DNA of 24,670 nt from Bordetella parapertussis (GTDB lineage: Bacteria; Pseudomonadota; Gammaproteobacteria; Burkholderiales; Burkholderiaceae_C): NCBI GenBank assembly GCA_945873925.1, contig CAMCES010000024.1, positions 1 through 24,670 on the forward strand, given 5' to 3'. The notes beneath the pieces were generated by a model. It made no database searches and was not told the origin of the DNA. It saw only the letters and a list, made by a program, of their open reading frames with translations. Position numbers and translations under genes: made by a program. Positions 1 to 6,079 of the stretch are shown here, in pieces. How positions within the stretch are numbered: position 1 is the stretch's first letter; every line of letters starts with the position of its first letter.

Positions 1-108
1 GAGATTCTCCAGCTTGTAATGCGCTTGCCATTTCTTGCTGTCGTCACGACGCACAAGCCTAATCAATTCAGGCTTGACTATGACGGTTTCGCTTGCTGGT
101 ACACGCAT
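1..108 (-). CDS. Probable tyrosine-recombinase integrase, N-terminal fragment (runs off left edge)
   Basis: An open frame of 36 codons starts with ATG at 108 and reads to the window edge without a stop. The peptide begins MRVPASETVIVKPELIRLVR and continues RDDSKKWQAHYKLENL. A short basic segment followed by 'R-D-D-S-K-x-W-Q-A-H-Y-K-L' is how many proteobacterial phage/island integrases begin, just before their arm-binding domain. Its position supports this: it starts 126 bp from the 3' end of a tRNA-Asn gene, the classic insertion site of such elements, and the flanking DNA is AT-richer than the rest. The catalytic domain (R-H-R-Y) is outside the window, so the call rests on the N-terminal pattern and context. 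No strong ribosome site is visible. An unrelated small protein cannot be excluded. Confidence 0.5.
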   Translation of the reverse strand, partial: MRVPASETVIVKPELIRLVRRDDSKKWQAHYKLENL

Positions 109-195
109 GTCATCACTTTACAACGACTTTTTGGAAAAATCAACCAGCGGCAGCGTAATTATTCGTGTAATAACCGTGTAATTGATAATTTAAAT

Positions 196-223
196 AAAAA
201 CAACGATGTAAGTCGTTGTTTTT
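196..223 (-). terminator. Rho-independent-type terminator downstream of tRNA-Asn
   Basis: A perfect 11-bp inverted repeat (AAAAACAACGA at 196-206, TCGTTGTTTTT at 213-223) encloses a 6-nt loop. Read on the minus strand, the stem ends in a run of T, as expected for termination just after the tRNA 3' end at 234. The A/T flanks are symmetrical, so it could also stop transcripts from the plus strand. Confidence 0.75.
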
Positions 224-233
224 AAAGGGGTTT

Positions 234-309
234 TGGCTCCTCGACCTGGGCTCGAACCAGGGACCTACGGATTAACAGTCCGGTGCTCTACCAACTGAGC
301 TATCGAGGA
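234..309 (-). tRNA. tRNA-Asn (anticodon GTT)
   Basis: A complete 76-nt cloverleaf is visible on the minus strand. The acceptor stem pairs TCCTCGA with TCGAGGA. The D arm contains AGTTGGTAGAGC. The anticodon stem-loop is CCGGA-CTGTTAA-TCCGT with anticodon GTT. The T arm is CCTGG-TTCGAGC-CCAGG, the discriminator base is G, and the CCA end is encoded (234-236). The 3' end faces the integrase fragment, which makes it a likely attachment site of a neighbouring mobile element. Confidence 0.97.
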
Positions 310-333
310 ATGTATTCGCTTAGTTTTGACAGA

Positions 334-363
334 CTTATGTCGCTAAAAAGATGGATATTGTAA
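334..363 (-). promoter_or_regulatory. Possible promoter of tRNA-Asn
   Basis: On the minus strand TTACAA (363-358) and CATAAG (339-334) are separated by 18 bp. Each matches four of six consensus bases, and the position would give a leader of about 20 nt before the tRNA. This is pattern matching only. Confidence 0.3.
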
Positions 364-407
364 CAAATTAATTCCATGACACCGGAGGCGCATGCCGCTG
401 GATTGTC

Positions 408-1364
408 ATGTGGGTTAGAGTCTCCCTCATGCCTGATATCCCAACAGCAAAACGTTCCGCGCTGACCCCAGCCACCATAGGCTTGTTGTTGTTGCCACCG
501 CTGGTTTGGGCTGGCAACTGTATCTTGGGTAAATTGGTTGCTGACATGGTGCCGCCGATCACCTTGAATTTTTTCCGTTGGTTGCTGGCGACCCTGTTGC
601 TCATGCCCTGGGCCTGGGGGATTTTGTTGCCCCGCAGCCCGCTTTGGCCACTATGGCGTCGGTATGCGCTGCTGAGCTTGTTGGGCGTGGGTTGCTACAA
701 CAGCTTTCAATACTTGGCTTTGCACACCTCCACCCCGATCAACGTGACGCTGGTGGGTTCCAGCGTCCCTGTGTTCATGCTGGCGTTGGGTGCGCTTTTT
801 TTCAAGCAACGGATTCACCCCCAGCAATTATGGGGCGCAGTCCTGTCCATCGCCGGTGTTATGTGTGTTTTGGGGCGGGGCGATTGGCAAACCTTGATGC
901 GTGTCGAGCTCGTCATTGGCGATGTATACATCCTCATCGCTGTGTTGTGCTGGGCAACTTACAGTTGGTTGGTCTCTTTGCCCCACGACCCACCCGAGAT
1001 CCGGGGCAACTGGGCTTTTTTTTTGATGGGTCAAATGGTGTTTGGTCTGGTTTGGTGCGCGGTGTTTACCGGTTTTGAGTGGTATTACATGGCCGACCCG
1101 CACATCGTTTGGGGTTGGCCTTTGGCAGCCACGCTGTTGTTTGTGGCTTTGGGACCCGCTTTGTTGGCTTACCGCAGTTGGGGCTTGGGGATTCAACGCG
1201 TAGGGCCGAATGTGGCCGGTTTTTTTGCCAACCTCACGCCTTTGTTTGCTGCGGTCATGTCCACTGCCTTATTGGGTGATGCGCCACAGCTCTACCATGC
1301 AGCGGCGTTTGTGTTGATTGCAGGCGGTATCGTGGTGTCTTCACTGGCGGTTCAAACCCGCTGA
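408..1364 (+). CDS. EamA/DMT-family membrane transporter
   Basis: This 318-residue (or 311-residue) protein is almost entirely hydrophobic, with about ten membrane segments arranged as two tandem EamA repeats. The first repeat carries 'VWAGNCILGKLV...PPITLNFFRWLLATLLLMPWA', the N-terminal EamA signature. The second ends in 'GPNVAGFFANLTPLFAAVMSTALLGD', the usual signature of the C-terminal repeat. Such inner-membrane proteins export or exchange small metabolites; the substrate cannot be read from sequence. The start is uncertain: ATG 408 and ATG 429 are both in frame. The only strong ribosome site (GGAGG, 384-388) sits ahead of an out-of-frame ATG at 392 that encodes an 8-codon peptide ending at 418. 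The 3' end overlaps the convergent arsH by 24 bp. Confidence 0.9.
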   Translation: MWVRVSLMPDIPTAKRSALTPATIGLLLLPPLVWAGNCILGKLVADMVPPITLNFFRWLLATLLLMPWAWGILLPRSPLWPLWRRYALLSLLGVGCYNSFQYLALHTSTPINVTLVGSSVPVFMLALGALFFKQRIHPQQLWGAVLSIAGVMCVLGRGDWQTLMRVELVIGDVYILIAVLCWATYSWLVSLPHDPPEIRGNWAFFLMGQMVFGLVWCAVFTGFEWYYMADPHIVWGWPLAATLLFVALGPALLAYRSWGLGIQRVGPNVAGFFANLTPLFAAVMSTALLGDAPQLYHAAAFVLIAGGIVVSSLAVQTR

Positions 1365-2072
1365 CTGCGCCAGTGCTTGCTCTTTTCGCTCGCTGTAGCG
1401 GTCTACCAAGTAGGGCGCGACATCACGGGTGAGCAAGGTGAATTTCACCAACTCTTCCATCACATCCACCAAGCGGTCGTAAAACGCAGACGGTTTCATG
1501 CGACCTGCTTCGTCAAATTCTGTGAAAGCCTTGGCCACCGAGCTTTGGTTGGGGATGGTCAGCATGCGCATCCAGCGTCCCAAGAGGCGCATTTGGTTGA
1601 CGGCGTTGAAGGATTGTGAGCCGCCACTGACCTCCATCACCGCCAAGGTTTTGCCCTGGGTCGGGCGAACAGCGCCCACAGACAACGGTATCCAGTCGAT
1701 CTGGCTCTTCATGATGCCGGTCATGGCACCGTGGCGCTCGGGTGAGCACCAGACCATGCCTTCGGACCAAGCCGCCAAGTCACGCAGTTCTTGCACCTTG
1801 GGGTGGGTGTCTGCCACAGCGTCGGGTTGGGGCAGTCCCAAGGGGTCGTAAATCTTGACCTCTGCGCCCATGGATTCGAGCAAACGAGCGCCTTCTTGGG
1901 TCAAGAGCTTGCTGTAAGAGCGCTCGCGCAGCGAGCCATACAACATCAAGATCCTTGGTGGGTGACTCGGCGGTGACGCAACCGTCAACGCCGCTTGGGC
2001 AGGCAGCCTGAAGCAGTCGGGGTCGATGTTGGGTGAGGGCAAGGCAGGGATGGATGTGTGGGCAGAAGTCAT
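1341..2072 (-). CDS. arsH: ArsH-type NADPH-dependent FMN reductase
   Basis: The 243-residue protein matches the ArsH flavoprotein family over most of its length. The FMN-phosphate loop GSLRERSYS lies at residues 46-54, followed by WCSPERHG (108-115), QIDWIPLS, the long conserved VSGGSQSFNAVNQMRLLGRWMRM stretch around 148-170, and IPNQSSVAKA. ArsH proteins are cytosolic FMN reductases that use NADPH; some oxidise trivalent organoarsenicals and others reduce quinones or azo dyes. The first 38 residues are a poorly conserved extension typical of the family. No arsR, arsC, arsB or acr3 lies nearby, so a role in arsenic resistance is not supported by context and a general redox function is equally possible. 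It is convergent with the DMT transporter. The ATG at 2072 has no clear ribosome site. Confidence 0.93.
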   Translation of the reverse strand: MTSAHTSIPALPSPNIDPDCFRLPAQAALTVASPPSHPPRILMLYGSLRERSYSKLLTQEGARLLESMGAEVKIYDPLGLPQPDAVADTHPKVQELRDLAAWSEGMVWCSPERHGAMTGIMKSQIDWIPLSVGAVRPTQGKTLAVMEVSGGSQSFNAVNQMRLLGRWMRMLTIPNQSSVAKAFTEFDEAGRMKPSAFYDRLVDVMEELVKFTLLTRDVAPYLVDRYSERKEQALAQSAGLNRQ

Positions 2073-2129
2073 GGCCAGATCTTAGGGGCATGAGCTACCT
2101 TGCGCCCTGTTTGGGATGCGTATCCATTG

Positions 2130-2150
2130 ATTAAACAATCAGGGTTTAAT
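2130..2150. repeat. Inverted repeat upstream of arsH
   Basis: ATTAAAC (2130-2136) and GTTTAAT (2144-2150) are perfect inverted copies around a 7-bp centre, within the 192-bp divergent spacer between arsH and the globin-like gene. An overlapping pair TGATT/AATCA shares part of the site. It has the size and position of a repressor operator, but the regulator is unknown. Confidence 0.4.
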
Positions 2151-2264
2151 GCCGATACATTGGATATCCTGAAAAAGATGCAGGTTGATAGGGTTTCCAA
2201 GCGGGAAGAATCAGGTCACAATGGAAAATAAAAAGCTTGACATCTAAGTGGAGTTTTTTGCGAT

Positions 2265-3068
2265 ATGAAATTAATGGATACCCCTGAGGCCAAAGACAAA
2301 CTAGTACATGGCATCACCATGTTCTATGACAACGTCATGGAGCAGAAGGACATAAGGCATTTTTTCTTTGGCATGAAAATCGAAACGCTGGTCAAAGACA
2401 TTCAGCTCTACCAGGATTTCGTCATGCCCAAGCCCGAACGCTATTACCGCGAGCTCATGAGCCAGACCGCTCCATCGGCCTTGCAAGTCAAGGTGCCCCA
2501 ATTTGATGAATTGCAAATTGTTTTGCAAAACAACATTCGCGCGGCTGGGTATTTGAAATCTCAGGTACCCATCATCGCTGCCAAGTTGCTGGAGCTGTTC
2601 GAGGAGTCTCGTGCCCAGCTGGCCGATGAGAACATCAAAGTATGGAAACCCCATGAAGTCACCAGCGAATTGGTTTGTGATTTTTACAACGCCAGCCGCA
2701 CCGATGCCCGTTTGGAGAAAAACGGCGATGTTTATGGCTCACGCGGCTTCATGTACCCTTTTTGGACCCGCGTCTCGACAGATACCAAGACCCTGGTGTT
2801 CATCGGGCAGGGATTCCCGGTTGGCCTGGAAACCCCCAAAGAGCGCGTTGAAGCATTCTGCAAGCAAGTGAATGAAAAAATCACCCACCAATTGTTTCAA
2901 GTGCGCGAGAGTCCCAAAGGCCCGGTGCTGTTTGCGCGGCACACCATCTCGTATGCCAGCGGTGTGCCCACGCGCATGCTCATTCGCGCAGCCAAGCAGT
3001 TCGCCACCACCTTCGAGGCGGCCATGAATATGGATACAGACAAATTGCTGGTCAATTTGATCCGCTGA
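2265..3068 (+). CDS. Unnamed protein: globin-like N-terminal half, YbjN-like C-terminal half
   Basis: This is a 267-residue soluble protein with no signal peptide or membrane segment. Residues 8-118 follow the pattern of truncated haemoglobins: GITMFYDNVMEQKDIRHFF (16-34) aligns with the B-helix/CD region 'FYERVLxDxRIxHFF', including the B10 tyrosine (Y21). QFDELQIVLQNNIRAAGY (79-96) and VPIIAAKLLELFEES align with the G and H helices. Between them, where the haem-binding proximal histidine is expected (about 62-76), there is no histidine. Residues 125-267 resemble YbjN-type domains, with short strands, 'ERVEAFCKQVNEKITHQLFQV', then 'HTISYASGVPTRMLIRAAKQFATTFEAAM'. GGAG at 2250-2253 supports the ATG at 2265. 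The stop lies 2 bp from the convergent thiE stop. The family calls are from memory of patterns, and the function is unknown. Confidence 0.55.
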   Translation: MKLMDTPEAKDKLVHGITMFYDNVMEQKDIRHFFFGMKIETLVKDIQLYQDFVMPKPERYYRELMSQTAPSALQVKVPQFDELQIVLQNNIRAAGYLKSQVPIIAAKLLELFEESRAQLADENIKVWKPHEVTSELVCDFYNASRTDARLEKNGDVYGSRGFMYPFWTRVSTDTKTLVFIGQGFPVGLETPKERVEAFCKQVNEKITHQLFQVRESPKGPVLFARHTISYASGVPTRMLIRAAKQFATTFEAAMNMDTDKLLVNLIR

Positions 3069-3070
3069 AT

Positions 3071-3967
3071 TCAGCCCAGATCAGTCATGCACGCCTTGAG
3101 CTGATTGACACTGGCAGGCACATCCGTGGCTGCTGTGATCGCGCGCACAAAGGCCACCGAGCCCACACCGCTTTGCATGACAGCAGGCAGGCTGTGCAGG
3201 TCAATGCCGCCAATCGCCACCAGGGGCAGGTGGCGCATCAAACTCGCGTACATGTGCAAGCGGCCCAAGCCCTGTGGCGCTGTGGCCATGCGTTTCAAGG
3301 TGGTGGGAAACACCGCGCCCAGCGCCAGGTAGCTCGGGCCGTGTTGCGCGGCTTGCAACATTTCGGCATAACCGTGGCTGGACAGCCCCAAACGCAAACC
3401 GGCACGGCCAATCCGCGCCAAGGGTGCGTCTTGCATGTCTTCTTGTCCGAGGTGCACGCCATAGGCGCCCGCATCGATGGCGGCTTGCCAATGGTCGTTG
3501 ATGAACAGCAGGCTTTGGCTGCCTTGCACGGCTTTGACTGCCGCCTTCACTTCGCGCTGCACGGCTTGTGGGTCGCCAGACTTGAAACGCAGCTGCACCG
3601 TGGGCACGGCCAAGTCGACCATGCGCGACACCCACTTTGCATCTGGTAAGACCGCGTATAGACCAAGTCGATGTGGGCAGGGAGGAAATGGCTTGGGGTG
3701 GTTCAAGGACACGCCAAAGTCGCTGGGTTCGCATGGCCAGTGGTCAAGCTCGAAACGTCCGGTTCGCAGCGTCTGTGCTTCCCAGGCCCGTGCCACACAC
3801 TGTGCATCATGTTCCAAAAACCCCAGCAGCCTGGCAGCCAGCAGGGCGGCTTGAAAAGGCTCGCTGCCGGCCAAACCACGGCTGGCCTCGGCCACTGCCG
3901 GCGGTGTCCCGATGCGCAAGTCGCTGTGGCCTTGCGCGATGTGTTGGGCTTGTTCGAGGGTGTTCAT
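3071..3967 (-). CDS. thiE: Thiamine-phosphate synthase with extra N-terminal domain
   Basis: ThiE joins HMP-pyrophosphate and thiazole phosphate to make thiamine phosphate in the cytosol. Residues 101-298 form a TIM-barrel with the family motifs in order: QLRFK (125-129), FINDHW (155-160), GVHLGQED (170-177), GLSSH (194-198), ALGAVFPTTLK (215-225), AIGGI (251-255) and VGSVAFVRAI (268-277). The first 100 residues are an extension not found in typical ThiE of about 210 residues. It contains 'ALLAARLLGFLEHDAQCVARAW' and 'GRFELDHWPCEPSDFG', which I do not recognise as a named domain. The start is ATG 3967, forming an ATGA overlap with the thiG stop, so translation is probably coupled. It is the last gene of thiOSGE. 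Confidence 0.93.
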   Translation of the reverse strand: MNTLEQAQHIAQGHSDLRIGTPPAVAEASRGLAGSEPFQAALLAARLLGFLEHDAQCVARAWEAQTLRTGRFELDHWPCEPSDFGVSLNHPKPFPPCPHRLGLYAVLPDAKWVSRMVDLAVPTVQLRFKSGDPQAVQREVKAAVKAVQGSQSLLFINDHWQAAIDAGAYGVHLGQEDMQDAPLARIGRAGLRLGLSSHGYAEMLQAAQHGPSYLALGAVFPTTLKRMATAPQGLGRLHMYASLMRHLPLVAIGGIDLHSLPAVMQSGVGSVAFVRAITAATDVPASVNQLKACMTDLG

Positions 3968-4752
3968 GGTTGGTGCCAAAAAGGGGTTCCGAGCACCGGG
4001 GTGCTGGCCTGGGCGCTGTCTTGGGCTTGCATCGCACCCGACAAAAACGCTGTGCGTCCAGCCTTGACCGCATGGGCAAACGCCTCGGCCATGGCGGCGG
4101 GTTCGGTGGCCAGGGCGACGGCCGTGTTGAGCAGCACCGCGTCATAGCCCCATTCCATCACTTGGCAGGCGTGGGAGGGCAAGCCCAAGCCTGCGTCGAC
4201 GATCATCGGCACGTCCAGGCGCTCGCGCAGCATGCGCATGGCATAGGGGTTGATCGGGCCTTTGCCGGTCCCAATCGGCGCGGCCCAGGGCATGACCGCT
4301 TGGCAGCCCACATCCACCAAGCGCTGGCAAAGCACCAGGTCTTCGGTGCAATAGGGCAAGACCTTGAAGCCCGCTTTGACCAGGTGTTCGGCGGCCTCGG
4401 GCAGCTTCAAGGTGTCGGGTTGCAGGCTGTAATCGTCGCCAATCAACTCGAGCTTGAGCCAATCGGTTTCAAACACCTCACGCGCCATCTCGGCGGTGGT
4501 GATCACTTCTTGCAAGCTGTGGCAACCAGCGGTGTTGGGCAACACCGGCACTTGCATGGCCTTGAGCAGTTCCCAAAACTCGGGCGAGGCCTTGGCATGC
4601 GCAGTTTGGCGGCGCAGCGAGGCGGTCAGCATGGCGGGTTGGGCCAAGCGCACCGCGTCGGCCAGCACCTGCGGCGAGGGGTAGCGCGAGGTGCCCAGCA
4701 ACAGGCGGCTGGCAAAGCGCTGGCCATACAAAACCAAGTCATCGTCGTTCAT
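3964..4752 (-). CDS. thiG: Thiazole synthase ThiG
   Basis: ThiG condenses 1-deoxy-xylulose-5-phosphate, dehydroglycine (here supplied by ThiO) and sulfur from ThiS-thiocarboxylate into the thiazole of thiamine. The 262-residue protein has the family length and motifs: LLLGTSRYPSP (17-27), LPNTAGC (71-77), and TDWLKLELIGDD (97-108) with the Schiff-base lysine K100. Later come MPWAAPIGTGKGP, VDAGLGLPSHA and GYDAVLLNTAVALA. The start ATG 4752 is preceded by a perfect GGAGG that is also the end of the thiS coding sequence, three bases upstream of this gene. It overlaps thiE by 4 bp downstream. Confidence 0.97.
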   Translation of the reverse strand: MNDDDLVLYGQRFASRLLLGTSRYPSPQVLADAVRLAQPAMLTASLRRQTAHAKASPEFWELLKAMQVPVLPNTAGCHSLQEVITTAEMAREVFETDWLKLELIGDDYSLQPDTLKLPEAAEHLVKAGFKVLPYCTEDLVLCQRLVDVGCQAVMPWAAPIGTGKGPINPYAMRMLRERLDVPMIVDAGLGLPSHACQVMEWGYDAVLLNTAVALATEPAAMAEAFAHAVKAGRTAFLSGAMQAQDSAQASTPVLGTPFWHQP

Positions 4753-4755
4753 AGG

Positions 4756-4968
4756 TCATCCTCCTGTGATGGGTGCGATGAGTTCAACCTGGTCGTTGGG
4801 TTCAAGCACATGGCTGGCGTGCGCGGAGCGCGGCACAAACTGCAGATTGACGGCTGCGGCAAAAGGCGGGGTGACCCCGGCAGCGGTGATCGCATCGAGC
4901 AAGGTGGCTTGGGCGGGCAGTTGGTGGGCCACCTGGTTGACGAGGATGGTCATGGTGTCGGCGCTCAT
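4756..4968 (-). CDS. thiS: Sulfur-carrier protein ThiS
   Basis: This 70-residue ubiquitin-like protein ends in the diagnostic Gly-Gly (PITGG), which is adenylated and thiocarboxylated to deliver sulfur to ThiG. Other family features are MTILVNQ at residues 6-12, LLDAI, an AAAVN turn and the 'NDQVELIAPITGG' tail. The start at 4968 makes an ATGA overlap with thiO; a start at the second methionine (4953) would also give a normal ThiS. No thiF-type adenylating enzyme is in the window, so it must be elsewhere or be supplied by a paralogue such as MoeB. Confidence 0.95.
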   Translation of the reverse strand: MSADTMTILVNQVAHQLPAQATLLDAITAAGVTPPFAAAVNLQFVPRSAHASHVLEPNDQVELIAPITGG

Positions 4969-6050
4969 GCAAACCCATCCAAAGTTGTGGGTGCGGACTG
5001 CAGCAACCCAAATTGATCGGCCAAAGCTGTGTCGCCCCGCATCAGGGCCAAGGCCGCGTCAAGCATGGCTGGCGCGATCAAAAACCCATGGCGATACAAA
5101 CCATTGATTTGCATCACGCCAGGGCGGGGCAGGTGAATGGCAGGCAGGTTGTCGGGCAGGGTTGGGCGTGCTTGCACATTGATTTCCAAGATCCGCGCTT
5201 CGGCAAACCCACTGTGCACGCTGTAGGCCGCACTTAAGAGCTCCAGGCTCGAGCGCACGCTGGCGGGCGACAGGTCATCGGTTTCAATTTCGGTGGCGCC
5301 GACCACGAACACGCCGTTTTCTTTCGGGGCGATGTACAGCGGATAGCGCGGGTGGATCAGGCGCACCGGCCGCTTGATGTGCACATCTGGCGCATGCAGG
5401 CGCAGCACCTCGCCGCGCACCCCGCGCAAGCCGCGCCACTGTGGCTTGGCCCCCAAGCCTCGGCAGTCAAACACCCAGTCGGCCTGGACATCTTCCAGGG
5501 CTTGGGGGCTGTGCCAATGCAAGTCAGCACGGCTGTTGGTCAAGCTCGCCAGCAAAGCGTCCAGCAGTTGGCGGTTGTCGAGTTGCCCTTCCTCTGGCAG
5601 CCACAGGCCTTGGCTGAATTTATTCCCCAAGCTGGGTTCGAGCCGAACCAGGTCTGGGCTTTGCAGGCTTTGCGGTGCGGCCAACTCGGGCAGCTGGTCT
5701 CGGGTGGCGCGCAGTTTGTCGGCAAAGCGCTTGGCCTCGGCCGCGTCTTGGCGGTGCCACACGATCACCGTACCCGCGCGCTGGAAAAACACCGGTGTAG
5801 GCAACTCTGCCAACAAGCTCGGCCAACGCTTCAAGCTGTGTTGGCCCATGCGCACCACCGGCAGTTCGGTGATCGCCGATTCGGCCAAGGGTGCCAGCAT
5901 GGAGGCAGCGACCCAGGCTGCTGCACCTTGTGCGTCCAGTCCTCGCGCTTCATGCATGGTTACCTGGTGACCCGCTCGCACCAGGGCATGGGCGAGCAAG
6001 CGGCCCATCAGGCCCGCGCCCAAGACCATGCAACGCAGGGCTTGGCTCAT
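4965..6050 (-). CDS. thiO: Glycine oxidase ThiO (FAD-dependent)
   Basis: The 361-residue protein belongs to the DAO family. It has an N-terminal FAD-binding GAGLMG (11-16), then 'HEARGLDAQGAAAWVAASMLAPLAES' for the flavin-facing loop, and a C-terminal 'GLYRHGFLIAPAM' segment that closes the flavin site. ThiO oxidises glycine to dehydroglycine for thiazole formation, the oxygen-dependent alternative to ThiH. Position first in thiO-thiS-thiG-thiE confirms the role. The ATG at 6050 lies head-to-head with thiD, with only 29 bp between the two start codons, so its promoter must lie in or beyond the 5' end of thiD, or the gene is reached by read-through from cytX. Confidence 0.95.
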   Translation of the reverse strand: MSQALRCMVLGAGLMGRLLAHALVRAGHQVTMHEARGLDAQGAAAWVAASMLAPLAESAITELPVVRMGQHSLKRWPSLLAELPTPVFFQRAGTVIVWHRQDAAEAKRFADKLRATRDQLPELAAPQSLQSPDLVRLEPSLGNKFSQGLWLPEEGQLDNRQLLDALLASLTNSRADLHWHSPQALEDVQADWVFDCRGLGAKPQWRGLRGVRGEVLRLHAPDVHIKRPVRLIHPRYPLYIAPKENGVFVVGATEIETDDLSPASVRSSLELLSAAYSVHSGFAEARILEINVQARPTLPDNLPAIHLPRPGVMQINGLYRHGFLIAPAMLDAALALMRGDTALADQFGLLQSAPTTLDGFA

Positions 6051-6072
6051 GCGTGGAACCTCGCTTGATAAT
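6042..6072 (+). promoter_or_regulatory. Candidate thiD promoter, possibly leaderless
   Basis: TTGGCT (6042-6047) and GATAAT (6067-6072) are spaced 19 bp apart. The -10 ends 7 bp before the thiD ATG at 6080, so transcription would begin at or next to the start codon. No ribosome site is seen ahead of the ATG, which fits a leaderless message. The hexamer lies in an odd palindrome TGATAATCA (6066-6074), which could also serve the opposite strand. The 19-bp spacer is longer than ideal. Confidence 0.35.
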
Positions 6073-6079
6073 CAGCGCC

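Noticed and set aside
19..225. Plus-strand 68-residue open frame at the left edge
   Set aside because: It runs through the terminator hairpin, has no recognisable domain, and is antisense to the better-supported integrase fragment.
326..350. TTGACA ahead of the DMT gene as a promoter
   Set aside because: No acceptable -10 lies 16-18 bp downstream on the plus strand.
2237..2264. TTGACA upstream of the globin-like gene as a -35 box
   Set aside because: It is a perfect hexamer, but a 17-bp spacer puts the -10 on GCGATA at the start codon itself, so it is probably chance.
3637..5016. Long plus-strand open frame (459 residues) across thiE, thiG and thiS
   Set aside because: It is rich in G/H/Q/R repeats typical of a shadow frame in GC-rich DNA; the minus-strand genes have full family motifs.
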